NCBI RefSeq assembly: GCF_000716715.1
Contig: NZ_JNYJ01000024.1
Location: 62,001-126,000, forward strand
Origin: Dactylosporangium aurantiacum
GTDB lineage: Bacteria; Actinomycetota; Actinomycetes; Mycobacteriales; Micromonosporaceae
Length of the DNA: 64,000 nucleotides
Reading direction: 5' to 3'
The notes under the pieces were generated by a model. The model made no database searches and was not told the origin of the DNA. It was given only the letters and a program-made list of their open reading frames with translations. Of the stretch, positions 1 to 7,186 are shown piece after piece; the stretch's first letter is position 1; the number at the start of each line of letters is the position of its first letter. The translations under genes and the position numbers were made by a program.

Positions 1-850
1 GGTCGAGGTCGGCGAGCTCCCGGGCGCGGCCGATCAGGACCGCGGGCGGCGCCGGCAGCTGCCGGGCGGTCGCCACCGGCGGTGCCGGCGGTGCCGCCGG
101 TGGACCCGTCGCGTGCAGGGCCGGGTCGGCGGCGATCATCCGCTCGTGCAGCTGCTGCAGCGCCGCGCCCGGGTCGGCGCCGAGCTCCTCCTTCAGCCTG
201 CGCCGGGTCAGCCGGTACTGCGCGAGGGCGTCACCGGCGCGGCCACTGCGGAACAGCGCCAGCATGTACTGGCCGGCGGCGCGCTCGTCCAGCGGGTGCG
301 CCTCGGCGCGGGTGAGCAGCTCGGCGAGCAGCTCACCGTGGTGCCCCAGGCGCAGCCGCACGTCGCAGCGGTCCAGCTTGGCGGCGAGCCGCTCCTGCGC
401 GGCGGCGTGCCGCTGCAGGTTGAAGAACGGGGTGTCCAGGTCGGCGAACGCGTTGCCGCGCCACAGGTCGAGCGCCGCACCGAGCAGGTCCGCGGCCGCC
501 TCGTCGTCGGACGTCGACCGGGCCCGAGCGCACAGGTCCCGGAACCGGTGCAGGTCCACCGCCGACCGGTCGACGGCGAGCTGGTAGCCGCCGGCGCGGC
601 GGTGCAGCAGCGGCGCGCCGGACGGCGACGTCAGCACGCGGCGCAGCCGGGACAGGTAGCTGTACAGGGTCGGCTGGGCCCGCTGTGGGGGGCGCGTCCC
701 CCACACCCGCTCGACGAGCTGGTCGGTGCGCACCACGTCGCCGGCGTCGACGAGCAGCGCCGCGAGCACGCCACGCTGCCGCGCGTGCCCCACGTCGATC
801 GTCGTTGCTCCGGTGAACGCCTCGATGCTGCCGAGCAACCGGAACTCCAA
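1..850 (-). CDS. AfsR/SARP-type transcriptional activator, partial (3' end outside window)
   Basis: Likely pathway regulator that binds promoter repeats through its N-terminal winged helix. The gene runs off the left edge, so about 283 codons are visible. Reading leftward from a TTG at 850, the product opens MEFRLLGSIEAF, typical of SARPs. A DNA-binding domain spans about residues 1-95 and a bacterial transcriptional activation domain about 100-245 (it includes RLKEELGADPG). After a proline/alanine linker an NB-ARC-type region begins (LIGRARELADLD). I chose TTG because it lies at the family's usual start and GGAGGG sits 11 bases upstream. A TAGAAT -10-like box lies at 946-951, inside an inverted repeat. 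It follows the Cys-rich peptide gene on the same strand and may control that cassette, which is inference. Family call is firm; target is unknown. Confidence 0.85.
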   Translation of the reverse strand, partial: MEFRLLGSIEAFTGATTIDVGHARQRGVLAALLVDAGDVVRTDQLVERVWGTRPPQRAQPTLYSYLSRLRRVLTSPSGAPLLHRRAGGYQLAVDRSAVDLHRFRDLCARARSTSDDEAAADLLGAALDLWRGNAFADLDTPFFNLQRHAAAQERLAAKLDRCDVRLRLGHHGELLAELLTRAEAHPLDERAAGQYMLALFRSGRAGDALAQYRLTRRRLKEELGADPGAALQQLHERMIAADPALHATGPPAAPPAPPVATARQLPAPPAVLIGRARELADLD

Positions 851-932
851 CGTCGGCCCGACCCTCCCCCGTGACGACAACCGCGCAATGAGGGACGCCG
901 ATGCCGAAATGCCCGCCGAACAGGCGGTTCAA

Positions 933-969
933 GGTTTCCACAATGATTCTACAACGCCGGTGGGAAACC
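933..969 (-). promoter_or_regulatory. Putative promoter and operator of the AfsR-type gene
   Basis: On the minus strand a TAGAAT hexamer (946-951) fits the actinobacterial -10 pattern TANNNT. It is enclosed by an interrupted inverted repeat, GGTTTCCAC (933-941) against GTGGGAAACC (960-969), with one extra base in one arm. No clear -35 box is seen. A repressor or activator dimer could bind across the -10. Base content here is visibly lower in GC than in the flanking genes. Confidence 0.4.
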
Positions 970-1000
970 CTTGGCACAGCCGTTCGGGGGGAGGACGCCG

Positions 1001-1033
1001 CCGGCGTCCCGGCCACGGGGGACGGGACGCCGG
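1001..1033 (-). terminator. Hairpin terminator downstream of the Cys-rich peptide gene
   Basis: A perfect 11-bp inverted repeat (CCGGCGTCCCG at 1001-1011, CGGGACGCCGG at 1023-1033) with an 11-base loop starts 16 bases after the peptide gene's stop codon. No U-run follows, which is common for actinobacterial terminators. It would separate the short peptide transcript from the AfsR-type gene downstream on the same strand. Confidence 0.6.
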
Positions 1034-1049
1034 AGCTGCTGACCGTGTG

Positions 1050-1244
1050 TCAGCAGGAGCCGCAGGAGTTGCAGAACCCGTTGCGGTACACGCCGTTGCA
1101 GTACTGCGACCAGCACATCTTCCAGTAGCTGCCGCACTGCTGGCAGTACTGGTACGTGACGCAGGCCGCCGCGGCCGCGGCCGCGGTGGTGCGCGGGACG
1201 AATGCCGACAGCATCCGGTCCGCCACACTTCCGATTCTGGTCAT
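1050..1244 (-). CDS. Cys-rich peptide precursor (64 aa, eight cysteines), candidate secreted disulfide-rich peptide
   Basis: Predicted precursor of a small exported peptide. Residues 1-20 form a mostly polar leader ending FVPRTT. Next comes a run of seven alanines (21-27), then a core of about 37 residues with Cys at 28, 34, 37, 44, 49, 58, 61 and 64, the last being the C-terminal residue. The core is rich in Tyr, Trp, Asn, Gln, Ser and Gly and has almost no charge. The alanine run offers A-X-A sites for a type I signal peptidase. The ATG has an ideal AGGAGG five bases upstream (1249-1254 read leftward). It is divergent from an operon encoding thioredoxin-like, ABC exporter, S26 peptidase and MauE-like proteins, which gives it a function: export, cleavage and disulfide pairing. 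I recognise no named family. A modified RiPP is possible, but I see no modification enzyme. Confidence 0.72.
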   Translation of the reverse strand: MTRIGSVADRMLSAFVPRTTAAAAAAACVTYQYCQQCGSYWKMCWSQYCNGVYRNGFCNSCGSC

Positions 1245-1377
1245 GAGACCTCCTGTTCGACGCGATTACCAGGACGCCACCGACAATTCCGCGTCGCACA
1301 ACGTCGCCGGTCGATCTCAGACCATCTCGGACGGCCGTGCTCAGGAACCGACCGATCGTCATCACGGGGGAAGACAC
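1245..1377. promoter_or_regulatory. Divergent promoter region of the peptide cassette
   Basis: This 133-base gap separates the leftward peptide gene from the rightward regulator/export operon, so both promoters must lie in it or just outside. It holds the peptide gene's AGGAGG site at its left edge and a GGGGGAAG site before the ATG at 1378. On the minus strand GCGACG occurs twice with four bases between. I see no unambiguous -35/-10 pair on either strand. Confidence 0.5.
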
Positions 1378-3048
1378 ATGCGAATGCCCGAACCGGAGCA
1401 CGCGAACAGTCTGGACGACCTCGTCACCGCGCTGCGGCTGTTGAAGGCGTGGTCGCACGACCTGTCGTACGCGGCCATCACCCGGGCGGTGAACGACCGC
1501 TGGCAACGGGCGGGCCGGCCCCGCACCGAGCTGACCCGCAGGAGCACGGTCGCCGGCTACTTCACGTTCGGCCGCGCCCGCCTGGACGAGGACCTGCTGG
1601 TCGCGATCGTCCTGGCGCTGCACCCGGACGCCGGCTACGCCGAACGCTGGCGGGCCGCGCTGCGCGCGATCCGCGGCGACGCGACCACCGCGGCGCTCGT
1701 CGACGCCCGCGGCGACCTGCCGGACGCCCCGGACGGGTTCGTCGGGCGCCGCCCCGAGCTGCGGCGCCTCGACGCGCTCGCCGCCGGCGACACGGTGGTC
1801 ATCCACGGCATGGCGGGCGCCGGCAAGACCTGGCTGGCGCTGCACGCCGCGCACCGCCTGGCGGGCGGCGCTCACGTCCGGCTGATGGCCGACCTGCGCG
1901 GGCAGCACCCGGAGGCGCCCGCCGCGTGCCCGTCGGCGGTCCTGGCCGGGTTCCTGCGGCATCTGGGGCTGCGGCCCGAGCAGATCCCGCACGACCTGGC
2001 CGGGCGGGCCGCGGCGTACCGGGCGCTGCTGCGCGACGTACCCGCGGTCATCGTCCTCGACGACGCCGCCGACGAGGACGGCGTCGCGCCGCTGCTGCCG
2101 GGCGGACCGCAGCACCTGGTGCTGATCACGAGCCGGCGCCGGCTGGGCGGGCTGCGCGGGGCCGCCCGCCTGCACCTGGGCGACCTGGACCCGGCCGACG
2201 CCCTTGACCTGCTACGCCGCGCGGCGGGGCGCGGCCGCGTCGACGCCGATGTCGCCGCCGCCCGCCGGATCACCGCACGGGTCGGCTGGCACCCGCATGC
2301 CCTGGCCGTCGTCGGTGGGCACCTGCGGGAGCACCCGGACTGGCCGGTGGCCGACTGCGCCCGGCCGGTGTGGCTGGCCCTCACCGGTGGCGTACGGTCC
2401 GCGCTCGCGGTCTCCTGCCGGGTGCTGCCGTCGGCGGCGCGGCGGGTGCTGCGGCTGCTGTCGCTGCACCCCGGCCACGACGTCGGCTGCCCCGCGGTCG
2501 CCGCGCTCGCCGGCACCGACGTCGGCAGCGTGCGCGAGGACCTGCACGCGCTGGTCGACGCGCACCTGCTGCGGCAGCCGGCCGACGGCCGGTTCGCGCT
2601 GCACGAGCTGGTCCGCGGCTACGCCGCCGAGCTCGTCGGCGTCGAGGAACGCGCCAGCCAGGTCACCGCGGCGACCGCCCGGCTGTTCGACTACTACCGG
2701 CGCACCGCCGCCGTCGCCGTCCGGCAGCTCGACACCCCCGTCGCTGCGGCCGTCGACACGGGCGCCGGTGACGGCCGGCACCGCGCCCGGCACACCGGCG
2801 AGGCGTGGCAGTGGCTGGCGCTGGAGCACGCCAACCTGCTGGCCGTCACCGCCCGGGCCGCCGACCGCGGCTGCGCACGGACCGCCCGGGACCTGGCCAC
2901 CTCGCTGTGGCGGTACCAGCGGGCGAGCGAGGCCCGCCGCACGGTGGCCGAGATCGTCCGGGGTGGCACACCGCCACCCCGGACCTGGGTCACAGTGCGG
3001 ACACGCAACGTCCTTGCCACGCGGAACTCTTCGAGGAGTAAGCCATGA
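1378..3048 (+). CDS. HTH / NB-ARC ATPase regulator (STAND-type)
   Basis: Probable signal-responsive ATP-dependent regulator of the peptide cassette, 556 aa. Residues about 10-95 form the helix-turn-helix module common in actinobacterial NB-ARC regulators (LRLLKAWSHDLSYAAI ... STVAGYF). The NTPase domain follows, with Walker A GMAGAGKTWLA near residue 146 and Walker B VIVLDDAAD. A helical region with HELVRGYAAEL comes next, and the C-terminus is short with no long TPR array. The ATG at 1378 has GGGGGAAG just upstream. The stop overlaps the next start (ATGA at 3045), so the regulator is co-translated with the export and redox genes rather than standing alone. What it senses is not visible. Its opposite orientation to the peptide gene suits control of the shared region. 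Confidence 0.85.
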   Translation: MRMPEPEHANSLDDLVTALRLLKAWSHDLSYAAITRAVNDRWQRAGRPRTELTRRSTVAGYFTFGRARLDEDLLVAIVLALHPDAGYAERWRAALRAIRGDATTAALVDARGDLPDAPDGFVGRRPELRRLDALAAGDTVVIHGMAGAGKTWLALHAAHRLAGGAHVRLMADLRGQHPEAPAACPSAVLAGFLRHLGLRPEQIPHDLAGRAAAYRALLRDVPAVIVLDDAADEDGVAPLLPGGPQHLVLITSRRRLGGLRGAARLHLGDLDPADALDLLRRAAGRGRVDADVAAARRITARVGWHPHALAVVGGHLREHPDWPVADCARPVWLALTGGVRSALAVSCRVLPSAARRVLRLLSLHPGHDVGCPAVAALAGTDVGSVREDLHALVDAHLLRQPADGRFALHELVRGYAAELVGVEERASQVTAATARLFDYYRRTAAVAVRQLDTPVAAAVDTGAGDGRHRARHTGEAWQWLALEHANLLAVTARAADRGCARTARDLATSLWRYQRASEARRTVAEIVRGGTPPPRTWVTVRTRNVLATRNSSRSKP

Positions 3049-3548
3049 CCGCACTGACATTCGCAGTCGTCCTGGTCGGCGCGCTGTGCGTGCTCAACCT
3101 GCTGCTGACGTTCGGGGTGATCCGGCGGCTGCGCGACGGCGACCGTCCCGCCGCCGGCGCCGCGCCACAGCCGCCGATGGCACCGGTCGGCACCGCCGTG
3201 CGCGGCGGCCCCACCGGGTGGGACGGCGAGACCCTGGTCGGGTTCTTCAGCCCCGGCTGCGGCCCGTGCGAGCGGCAGCTGCCCACCTTCGTCGAGGTCG
3301 CCGGCGCCCGGCCCACGCACCGGGTGGTGGCCGTCGTCTACGACCCGGCCGGGCAGTCGGCGGCCCTCGTCGCGACGCTGCGGCAGGTCGCCCAGGTCGT
3401 CGTCGAGGACACCCCGCACGGCGCGCTGCAGACCGCGTTCCAGGTCAACGGGTACCCCAGCTACTGCATCGTGCGTGACGGCGTCGTCGTCGCGGTCGCG
3501 GGCCGCGCCGCGGACCTCGACGACCAGGTGGCCCGGACCGCGGCATGA
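3045..3548 (+). CDS. Membrane-anchored thioredoxin-like protein (TlpA/MauD type)
   Basis: Predicted thiol-disulfide oxidoreductase outside the membrane, 167 aa. Residues about 3-25 form one membrane anchor, followed by a short linker and a thioredoxin fold. The redox motif is Cys72-Gly-Pro-Cys75 (SPGCGPCERQLP), and NGYPSY supplies the cis-proline loop. Such proteins form, reduce or shuffle disulfides. MauD, the closest functional model, acts with MauE on the Cys-rich small subunit of methylamine dehydrogenase. Here a MauE-like protein ends the same operon and an eight-Cys peptide is encoded opposite. It overlaps both neighbours by 4 bases (ATGA each side), and GAGGAG precedes its start. Fold and motif are clear; the peptide as substrate is inference. 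Confidence 0.88.
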   Translation: MTALTFAVVLVGALCVLNLLLTFGVIRRLRDGDRPAAGAAPQPPMAPVGTAVRGGPTGWDGETLVGFFSPGCGPCERQLPTFVEVAGARPTHRVVAVVYDPAGQSAALVATLRQVAQVVVEDTPHGALQTAFQVNGYPSYCIVRDGVVVAVAGRAADLDDQVARTAA

Positions 3549-5344
3549 CCCGGACCTTCCGGCACGTCGTCGCCCTGGTCTGGCGCGCCGCCCCGCGCAC
3601 GGCCGGCCTGTCGCCCCTGCTCGCCCTCACGGCCGGGCTCACCCCGGTGGTGACCGCGTGGCTGACCAAGCTCGCCATCGACGACCTCGTCGCCGGCGCG
3701 CCGGCGCGGCCCCTGCTGGGGCTCGCCGCGGCGCTGGTCGCCGTCGCCGTGACCGCCGCGCTGGTGCCGCACTGCGGTGAGTACCTGCGCGTCACCCTCG
3801 GCCGGACCGTCGGCGCGCACAGCCTGGACCGGCTGTTCACCGCGGTGGGCCGCTTCAGCGGGCTGGCCCGCTTCGAGGACCCCGCGTTCCAGGACCGGCT
3901 GCGGCTGGCGCAGCAGGCGACGGCGACGTCGTCGCAGCTGGTCGACGACGCCCAGCAGGCACTGCGCGGGCTGCTCACGGTCGCCGGGTTCGCCGGGTCG
4001 CTGGTCGCGCTGAACCCGGTGATGGCCGGCGTCGTGGCGCTCGCCGCGGTGCCGACGGTCGCCGCCGAGCTGTCCCTGGCCCGCCAGCGCGCCGACCTCA
4101 TGTGGCGGGTCGGCCCGGTCGAGCGGCGCGAGGCGTTCTACGCGCAGCTGCTCGGCGGCACCGCCGCGGCGAAGGAGATCCGGCTGTTCGGGTTCGGCGG
4201 GTGGCTGCGCGACCGGATGCTCGCCGAGCGCCGCGACGCCGACCGGGCCAAGCGGGTCATGGACGCCCGCGACGCCAGGACCCAGAGCGTCCTGTCCGGC
4301 GCGGCGGCGCTCGTCGCCGGTGGCGGGCTGGTCTGGGCGCTGCTGGCGGTGCGGGCCGGCGGCCTCACCGTGGGCGACCTGTCGATGTTCGTCGCCGCGG
4401 TCGCCGGTGTGCAGGCCGCCCTGTCCGGGGTCATCAGCCAGTACGCCGGCATCCACCACCAGCTGCTGCTGTTCACCCACTACCTGGACGTGGTCACCGC
4501 CGGGCCCGACCTGCCCGAGCCGGACCGGCCGTGCGCCGTGCCACCGTTGCGCGACGGCATCGAGCTGCGCGACGTGTGGTTCCGGTACAGCGACGAACAC
4601 CCCTGGGTGCTGCGCGGGGTGAACCTGCACATCCCGCACGGCACGGCGGTGGCCCTCGTGGGGCTGAACGGCGCCGGCAAGAGCACCCTGGTGAAGCTGC
4701 TGTGCCGGTTCTACGACCCGACCGCCGGCACGGTGTACTGGGACGGCGTCGACATCCGCCGGTTCCGCCCCGAGGACCTGCGGGCCCGGCTCGGCGCCGT
4801 CTTCCAGGACTACGTCACCTACGACCTGACCGCCCGGGAGAACATCGCGGTCGGCGACCTGGGCGCCCTCGCCGACGACGAGCGCATCACCGGGGCGGCC
4901 CGGCTCGCCGGCGTCCACGACGTGCTGCGAGGGCTGCCCCGCGGGTACGACACGCTGCTGACCCGGATGTTCTTCGACCACGCCGACAAGGCCGACGCCG
5001 ACACCGGGGTCGTGCTGTCCGGCGGGCAGTGGCAGCGCCTCGCACTCGCCCGGGCGTTCCTGCGCGAGCGGCCGGACCTGGTCATGCTCGACGAGCCCAG
5101 CGCCGGGCTGGACGCCGAGGCCGAGCACGAGCTGCACCGCCGGATCCGGCGGCACCGGGGCAGGCACACCAGCCTGCTCATCTCGCACCGGCTCGCCGCC
5201 GTCCGCGACGCCGACCTGATCGTGGTCCTGGCCGACGGCGTGGTCGCCGAGCTCGGCGCGCACCCGGCGCTGGTGGCCCGCGGTGGGCAGTACGCGCGCC
5301 TGTTCGCGTTGCAGGCGTCCGGGTACCGGGAGGAGGCGGCGTGA
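3545..5344 (+). CDS. ABC exporter, fused membrane and ATPase domains
   Basis: Half-transporter of 599 aa, the likely export pump of the cassette. Residues 1 to about 320 are a six-helix exporter-type membrane domain. The ATPase domain follows, with Walker A GLNGAGKST (373-381), signature LSGGQ (491-495), Walker B VMLDEP (Asp516-Glu517) and the H-loop in LLISHRLA. It has no N-terminal C39 peptidase domain, unlike bacteriocin exporters that cleave double-glycine leaders. That fits a separate peptidase gene directly behind it. It overlaps the previous gene by 4 bases (ATGA) and the next by 4 (GTGA). The substrate is inferred to be the 1050-1244 peptide; lipid or drug export cannot be excluded from sequence alone. 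Confidence 0.9.
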   Translation: MTRTFRHVVALVWRAAPRTAGLSPLLALTAGLTPVVTAWLTKLAIDDLVAGAPARPLLGLAAALVAVAVTAALVPHCGEYLRVTLGRTVGAHSLDRLFTAVGRFSGLARFEDPAFQDRLRLAQQATATSSQLVDDAQQALRGLLTVAGFAGSLVALNPVMAGVVALAAVPTVAAELSLARQRADLMWRVGPVERREAFYAQLLGGTAAAKEIRLFGFGGWLRDRMLAERRDADRAKRVMDARDARTQSVLSGAAALVAGGGLVWALLAVRAGGLTVGDLSMFVAAVAGVQAALSGVISQYAGIHHQLLLFTHYLDVVTAGPDLPEPDRPCAVPPLRDGIELRDVWFRYSDEHPWVLRGVNLHIPHGTAVALVGLNGAGKSTLVKLLCRFYDPTAGTVYWDGVDIRRFRPEDLRARLGAVFQDYVTYDLTARENIAVGDLGALADDERITGAARLAGVHDVLRGLPRGYDTLLTRMFFDHADKADADTGVVLSGGQWQRLALARAFLRERPDLVMLDEPSAGLDAEAEHELHRRIRRHRGRHTSLLISHRLAAVRDADLIVVLADGVVAELGAHPALVARGGQYARLFALQASGYREEAA

Positions 5345-5817
5345 CACCGGCACTCATCGGCGCCGCCGCCCTGGCCGCCGTCGTTGCGGGCGGGCTCGGC
5401 TGGCTGCGGCTGCGCTGGCTCACCGTCACCGTCGCCGGGCCCAGCATGCTGCCGGCGCTGCGCCCCGGCGACCGGGTCCTGGTCCGGCGGACCCGCGCCG
5501 GCCGGGTCCGGACCGGGCAGGTCGTGGTCCTCGACACCGGGCCCGTGCCGATCATCAAGCGGGTGGCGGCGCTGCCCGGCGACCCCGTGCCGCCCGGCCT
5601 CACCGAAGTCCTCACTGCCGCCACGGGCTCCGGGGCGGGCGGCGGGACTGGCGGCGGGGACGGTGCGGCGTCCACCGGTGGCCGGGTGCCGCCGGGGCGG
5701 CTGCTGCTGCTCGGCGACAACCGCGGCCGCAGCGTCGACTCCCGCCAGCACGGCTACTACGACGCCGCCCACCTGGTCGGCGTGGCCGTCCGGCCGCTGC
5801 CGAGGAGGCGGCCGTGA
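5341..5817 (+). CDS. S26 family signal peptidase, small
   Basis: Membrane-bound serine/lysine signal peptidase, 158 aa. An N-terminal membrane segment (about 2-24) precedes the nucleophile Ser35 in GPSMLPAL, the general base Lys73 in PIIKRVAALPGD, and the conserved box LLGDNR (Gly125-Asp-Asn). A Gly/Ala-rich insert near residues 95-112 replaces most of the second beta domain of housekeeping LepB, so the enzyme is short and probably dedicated. S26 enzymes cut after A-X-A, and the peptide precursor has seven alanines just before its first Cys. The start is the GTG overlapping the ABC stop (GTGA at 5341); the stop overlaps the next start the same way. Catalytic dyad and family are clear; the substrate is inferred from position. 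Confidence 0.9.
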   Translation: MTPALIGAAALAAVVAGGLGWLRLRWLTVTVAGPSMLPALRPGDRVLVRRTRAGRVRTGQVVVLDTGPVPIIKRVAALPGDPVPPGLTEVLTAATGSGAGGGTGGGDGAASTGGRVPPGRLLLLGDNRGRSVDSRQHGYYDAAHLVGVAVRPLPRRRP

Positions 5818-6368
5818 CGTACCTGCTCATCTGCTGCCGGCTGCTGCTCGGCGTCGTGTTCCTGGTCGCGGTGACCGGCAAGCTGCGCGGCCCGGCCGCC
5901 TTCACCGCCTTCGTGTCGTCGGTCCGCCGGATGCGGGTGCTGCCGGCGGCGCTGGCCCGTCCCGCGGCGACGGCGGTGGTCGCCGCCGAGGCGACGATCG
6001 TGGCCGCGGCGGCCGTACCGGTGCACGCGGCCGGCGTGCTCGCGTTCGCGACGGCGGCGGCCCTGCTCACCGCGCTCACCGCCGGCATCGTGACGTCGCT
6101 GGCCCGCGGCGGCCAGGAACCGTGCCGCTGCTTCGGCACCGCCGACACCCCGCTCGGCGCCCGGCACGTCGCCCGCAACGCGGCACTGGCCGCGGTGGCC
6201 GGCACCGGGCTGCTCGCCGGCCTGCTCGCCGCGCCGACCGGCGCCGGGCCGCTCGCCGCGCCGGTCGACCCGGCGCTCGCCGCGGTGGCCGCGGCCGGCG
6301 GCGCGGTGGCGGGCGCGCTGATCGTCATGCTCGACGACATCGTCGCGCTGGCCCGACCGCACCGGTGA
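5814..6368 (+). CDS. MauE/DoxX-like redox-associated membrane protein
   Basis: Membrane protein of 184 aa with about four or five hydrophobic helices (roughly 2-20, 43-62, 65-85, 115-135, 150-175). It carries the hallmark of MauE relatives, PCRCFG at 103-108, with cysteines 104 and 106. In methylamine users MauE is needed, with the thioredoxin-like MauD, for disulfide formation in the small subunit. Relatives resemble the quinone-linked oxidants of the DsbB/VKOR type. A second pair, Cys8 and Cys9, lies in helix one. The GTG start overlaps the peptidase stop (GTGA). It is the last gene of the overlapping operon. Most likely it recycles the thioredoxin-like partner during oxidative folding of the exported peptide, which is inference. 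Confidence 0.85.
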   Translation: MTYLLICCRLLLGVVFLVAVTGKLRGPAAFTAFVSSVRRMRVLPAALARPAATAVVAAEATIVAAAAVPVHAAGVLAFATAAALLTALTAGIVTSLARGGQEPCRCFGTADTPLGARHVARNAALAAVAGTGLLAGLLAAPTGAGPLAAPVDPALAAVAAAGGAVAGALIVMLDDIVALARPHR

Positions 6369-6432
6369 CTTTTCCGGCCGGGATCCGTCTGTACCCGCAT
6401 GAGACAGCAGCGAGAGGTACTGGAGGCGACCG

Positions 6433-7185
6433 GTGGCTGAGTCGTGGGGTTCCACCGCGGTCGTCACGGGGGCGAGCCGCGGGTTCGGGCGGGCGGTCGC
6501 GGGCGCGCTCGCCGGCCGGGGCGCCACGGTCGTCGGGGTCGGCCGCACCGCGCCCACCCTGCGGGCCACGGCGGCGCAGCTCGGGCCGGCGTTCCTCGCC
6601 GAGCCCGGCGACGCGACGGATCCGGCGCTGGCGCAGCGGATCCTGCGCGAGCACCGGCCCGGCCTGGTGGTGCTGAGCGCGGGCGCGCAGCCGCCGGCCG
6701 GGCCGTTCCACGAACTGGCGTGGGCGGACTTCGCGCGCAACTGGGAGATGGACGTGCGGCAGGCGTACGAGTGGTGCGGCGCGGCGCTGCGGCTGCCGCT
6801 CGCGCCGGGCAGCGTCGTGGTGGTGCTGTCCAGCGGCGCCGCGCTGGGCGGCTCCCCCGTCAGCGGCGGGTACGCGGGCGCGAAGGCCACCGTCCGGTTC
6901 GTCACCCGGTACGCGCAGGAGGAGTCGCGGCGCGCCGGGCTGGGCATCCGGTTCGTCGCACTGCTGCCGCAGCTGACCCCGGACACCGGGTTCGGGTTGG
7001 CGGCGGTCGCGTCGTACGCGCGCCGCCGCGGCGCCGACCTGACCGCCACGATCGACGGGATGCGGCCGTACCTGACCGCGGACCAGCTCGCCGACGCGGT
7101 CGTCGCGCTCGCCGGGGGCGGGGACCAGGACGCGGTGTCGTACACGGTGAGCGCGGCGGGATACTCGGCCGTGGAGGGGGGCTGA
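6433..7185 (+). CDS. Short-chain dehydrogenase/reductase
   Basis: Cytosolic NAD(P)-dependent oxidoreductase, 250 aa, the usual SDR length. The cofactor motif TGASRGFG lies near residues 14-21, and the VLSSGAA strand and GYAGAKA give the Ser/Tyr/Lys catalytic set. GTG is used as start, with GGAGG six bases upstream (6421-6425). A 64-base gap separates it from the MauE-like gene, so membership of that operon is possible but unproven. The sigma factor gene starts one base after its stop, so those two are co-expressed. The substrate cannot be read. Confidence 0.85.
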   Translation: MAESWGSTAVVTGASRGFGRAVAGALAGRGATVVGVGRTAPTLRATAAQLGPAFLAEPGDATDPALAQRILREHRPGLVVLSAGAQPPAGPFHELAWADFARNWEMDVRQAYEWCGAALRLPLAPGSVVVVLSSGAALGGSPVSGGYAGAKATVRFVTRYAQEESRRAGLGIRFVALLPQLTPDTGFGLAAVASYARRRGADLTATIDGMRPYLTADQLADAVVALAGGGDQDAVSYTVSAAGYSAVEGG

Positions 7186-7186
7186 G

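Noticed and set aside
901..1128. A 75-aa plus-strand frame across the peptide gene
   Set aside because: No ribosome site, no family. The minus-strand frame has AGGAGG, an eight-Cys pattern and a terminator.
1050..1244. Lanthipeptide or thiopeptide precursor
   Set aside because: No LanM/LanB, YcaO or radical SAM gene is nearby. The neighbours are disulfide-handling proteins instead.
3461..5353. A 630-codon minus-strand frame opposite the ABC exporter
   Set aside because: Composition is Gly/Gln/Arg-rich and motif-free; the plus strand encodes an intact transporter.
5814..6368. A methylamine-dehydrogenase operon
   Set aside because: MauE- and MauD-like genes are present, but no MauA/MauB subunits or tryptophan-tryptophylquinone genes.
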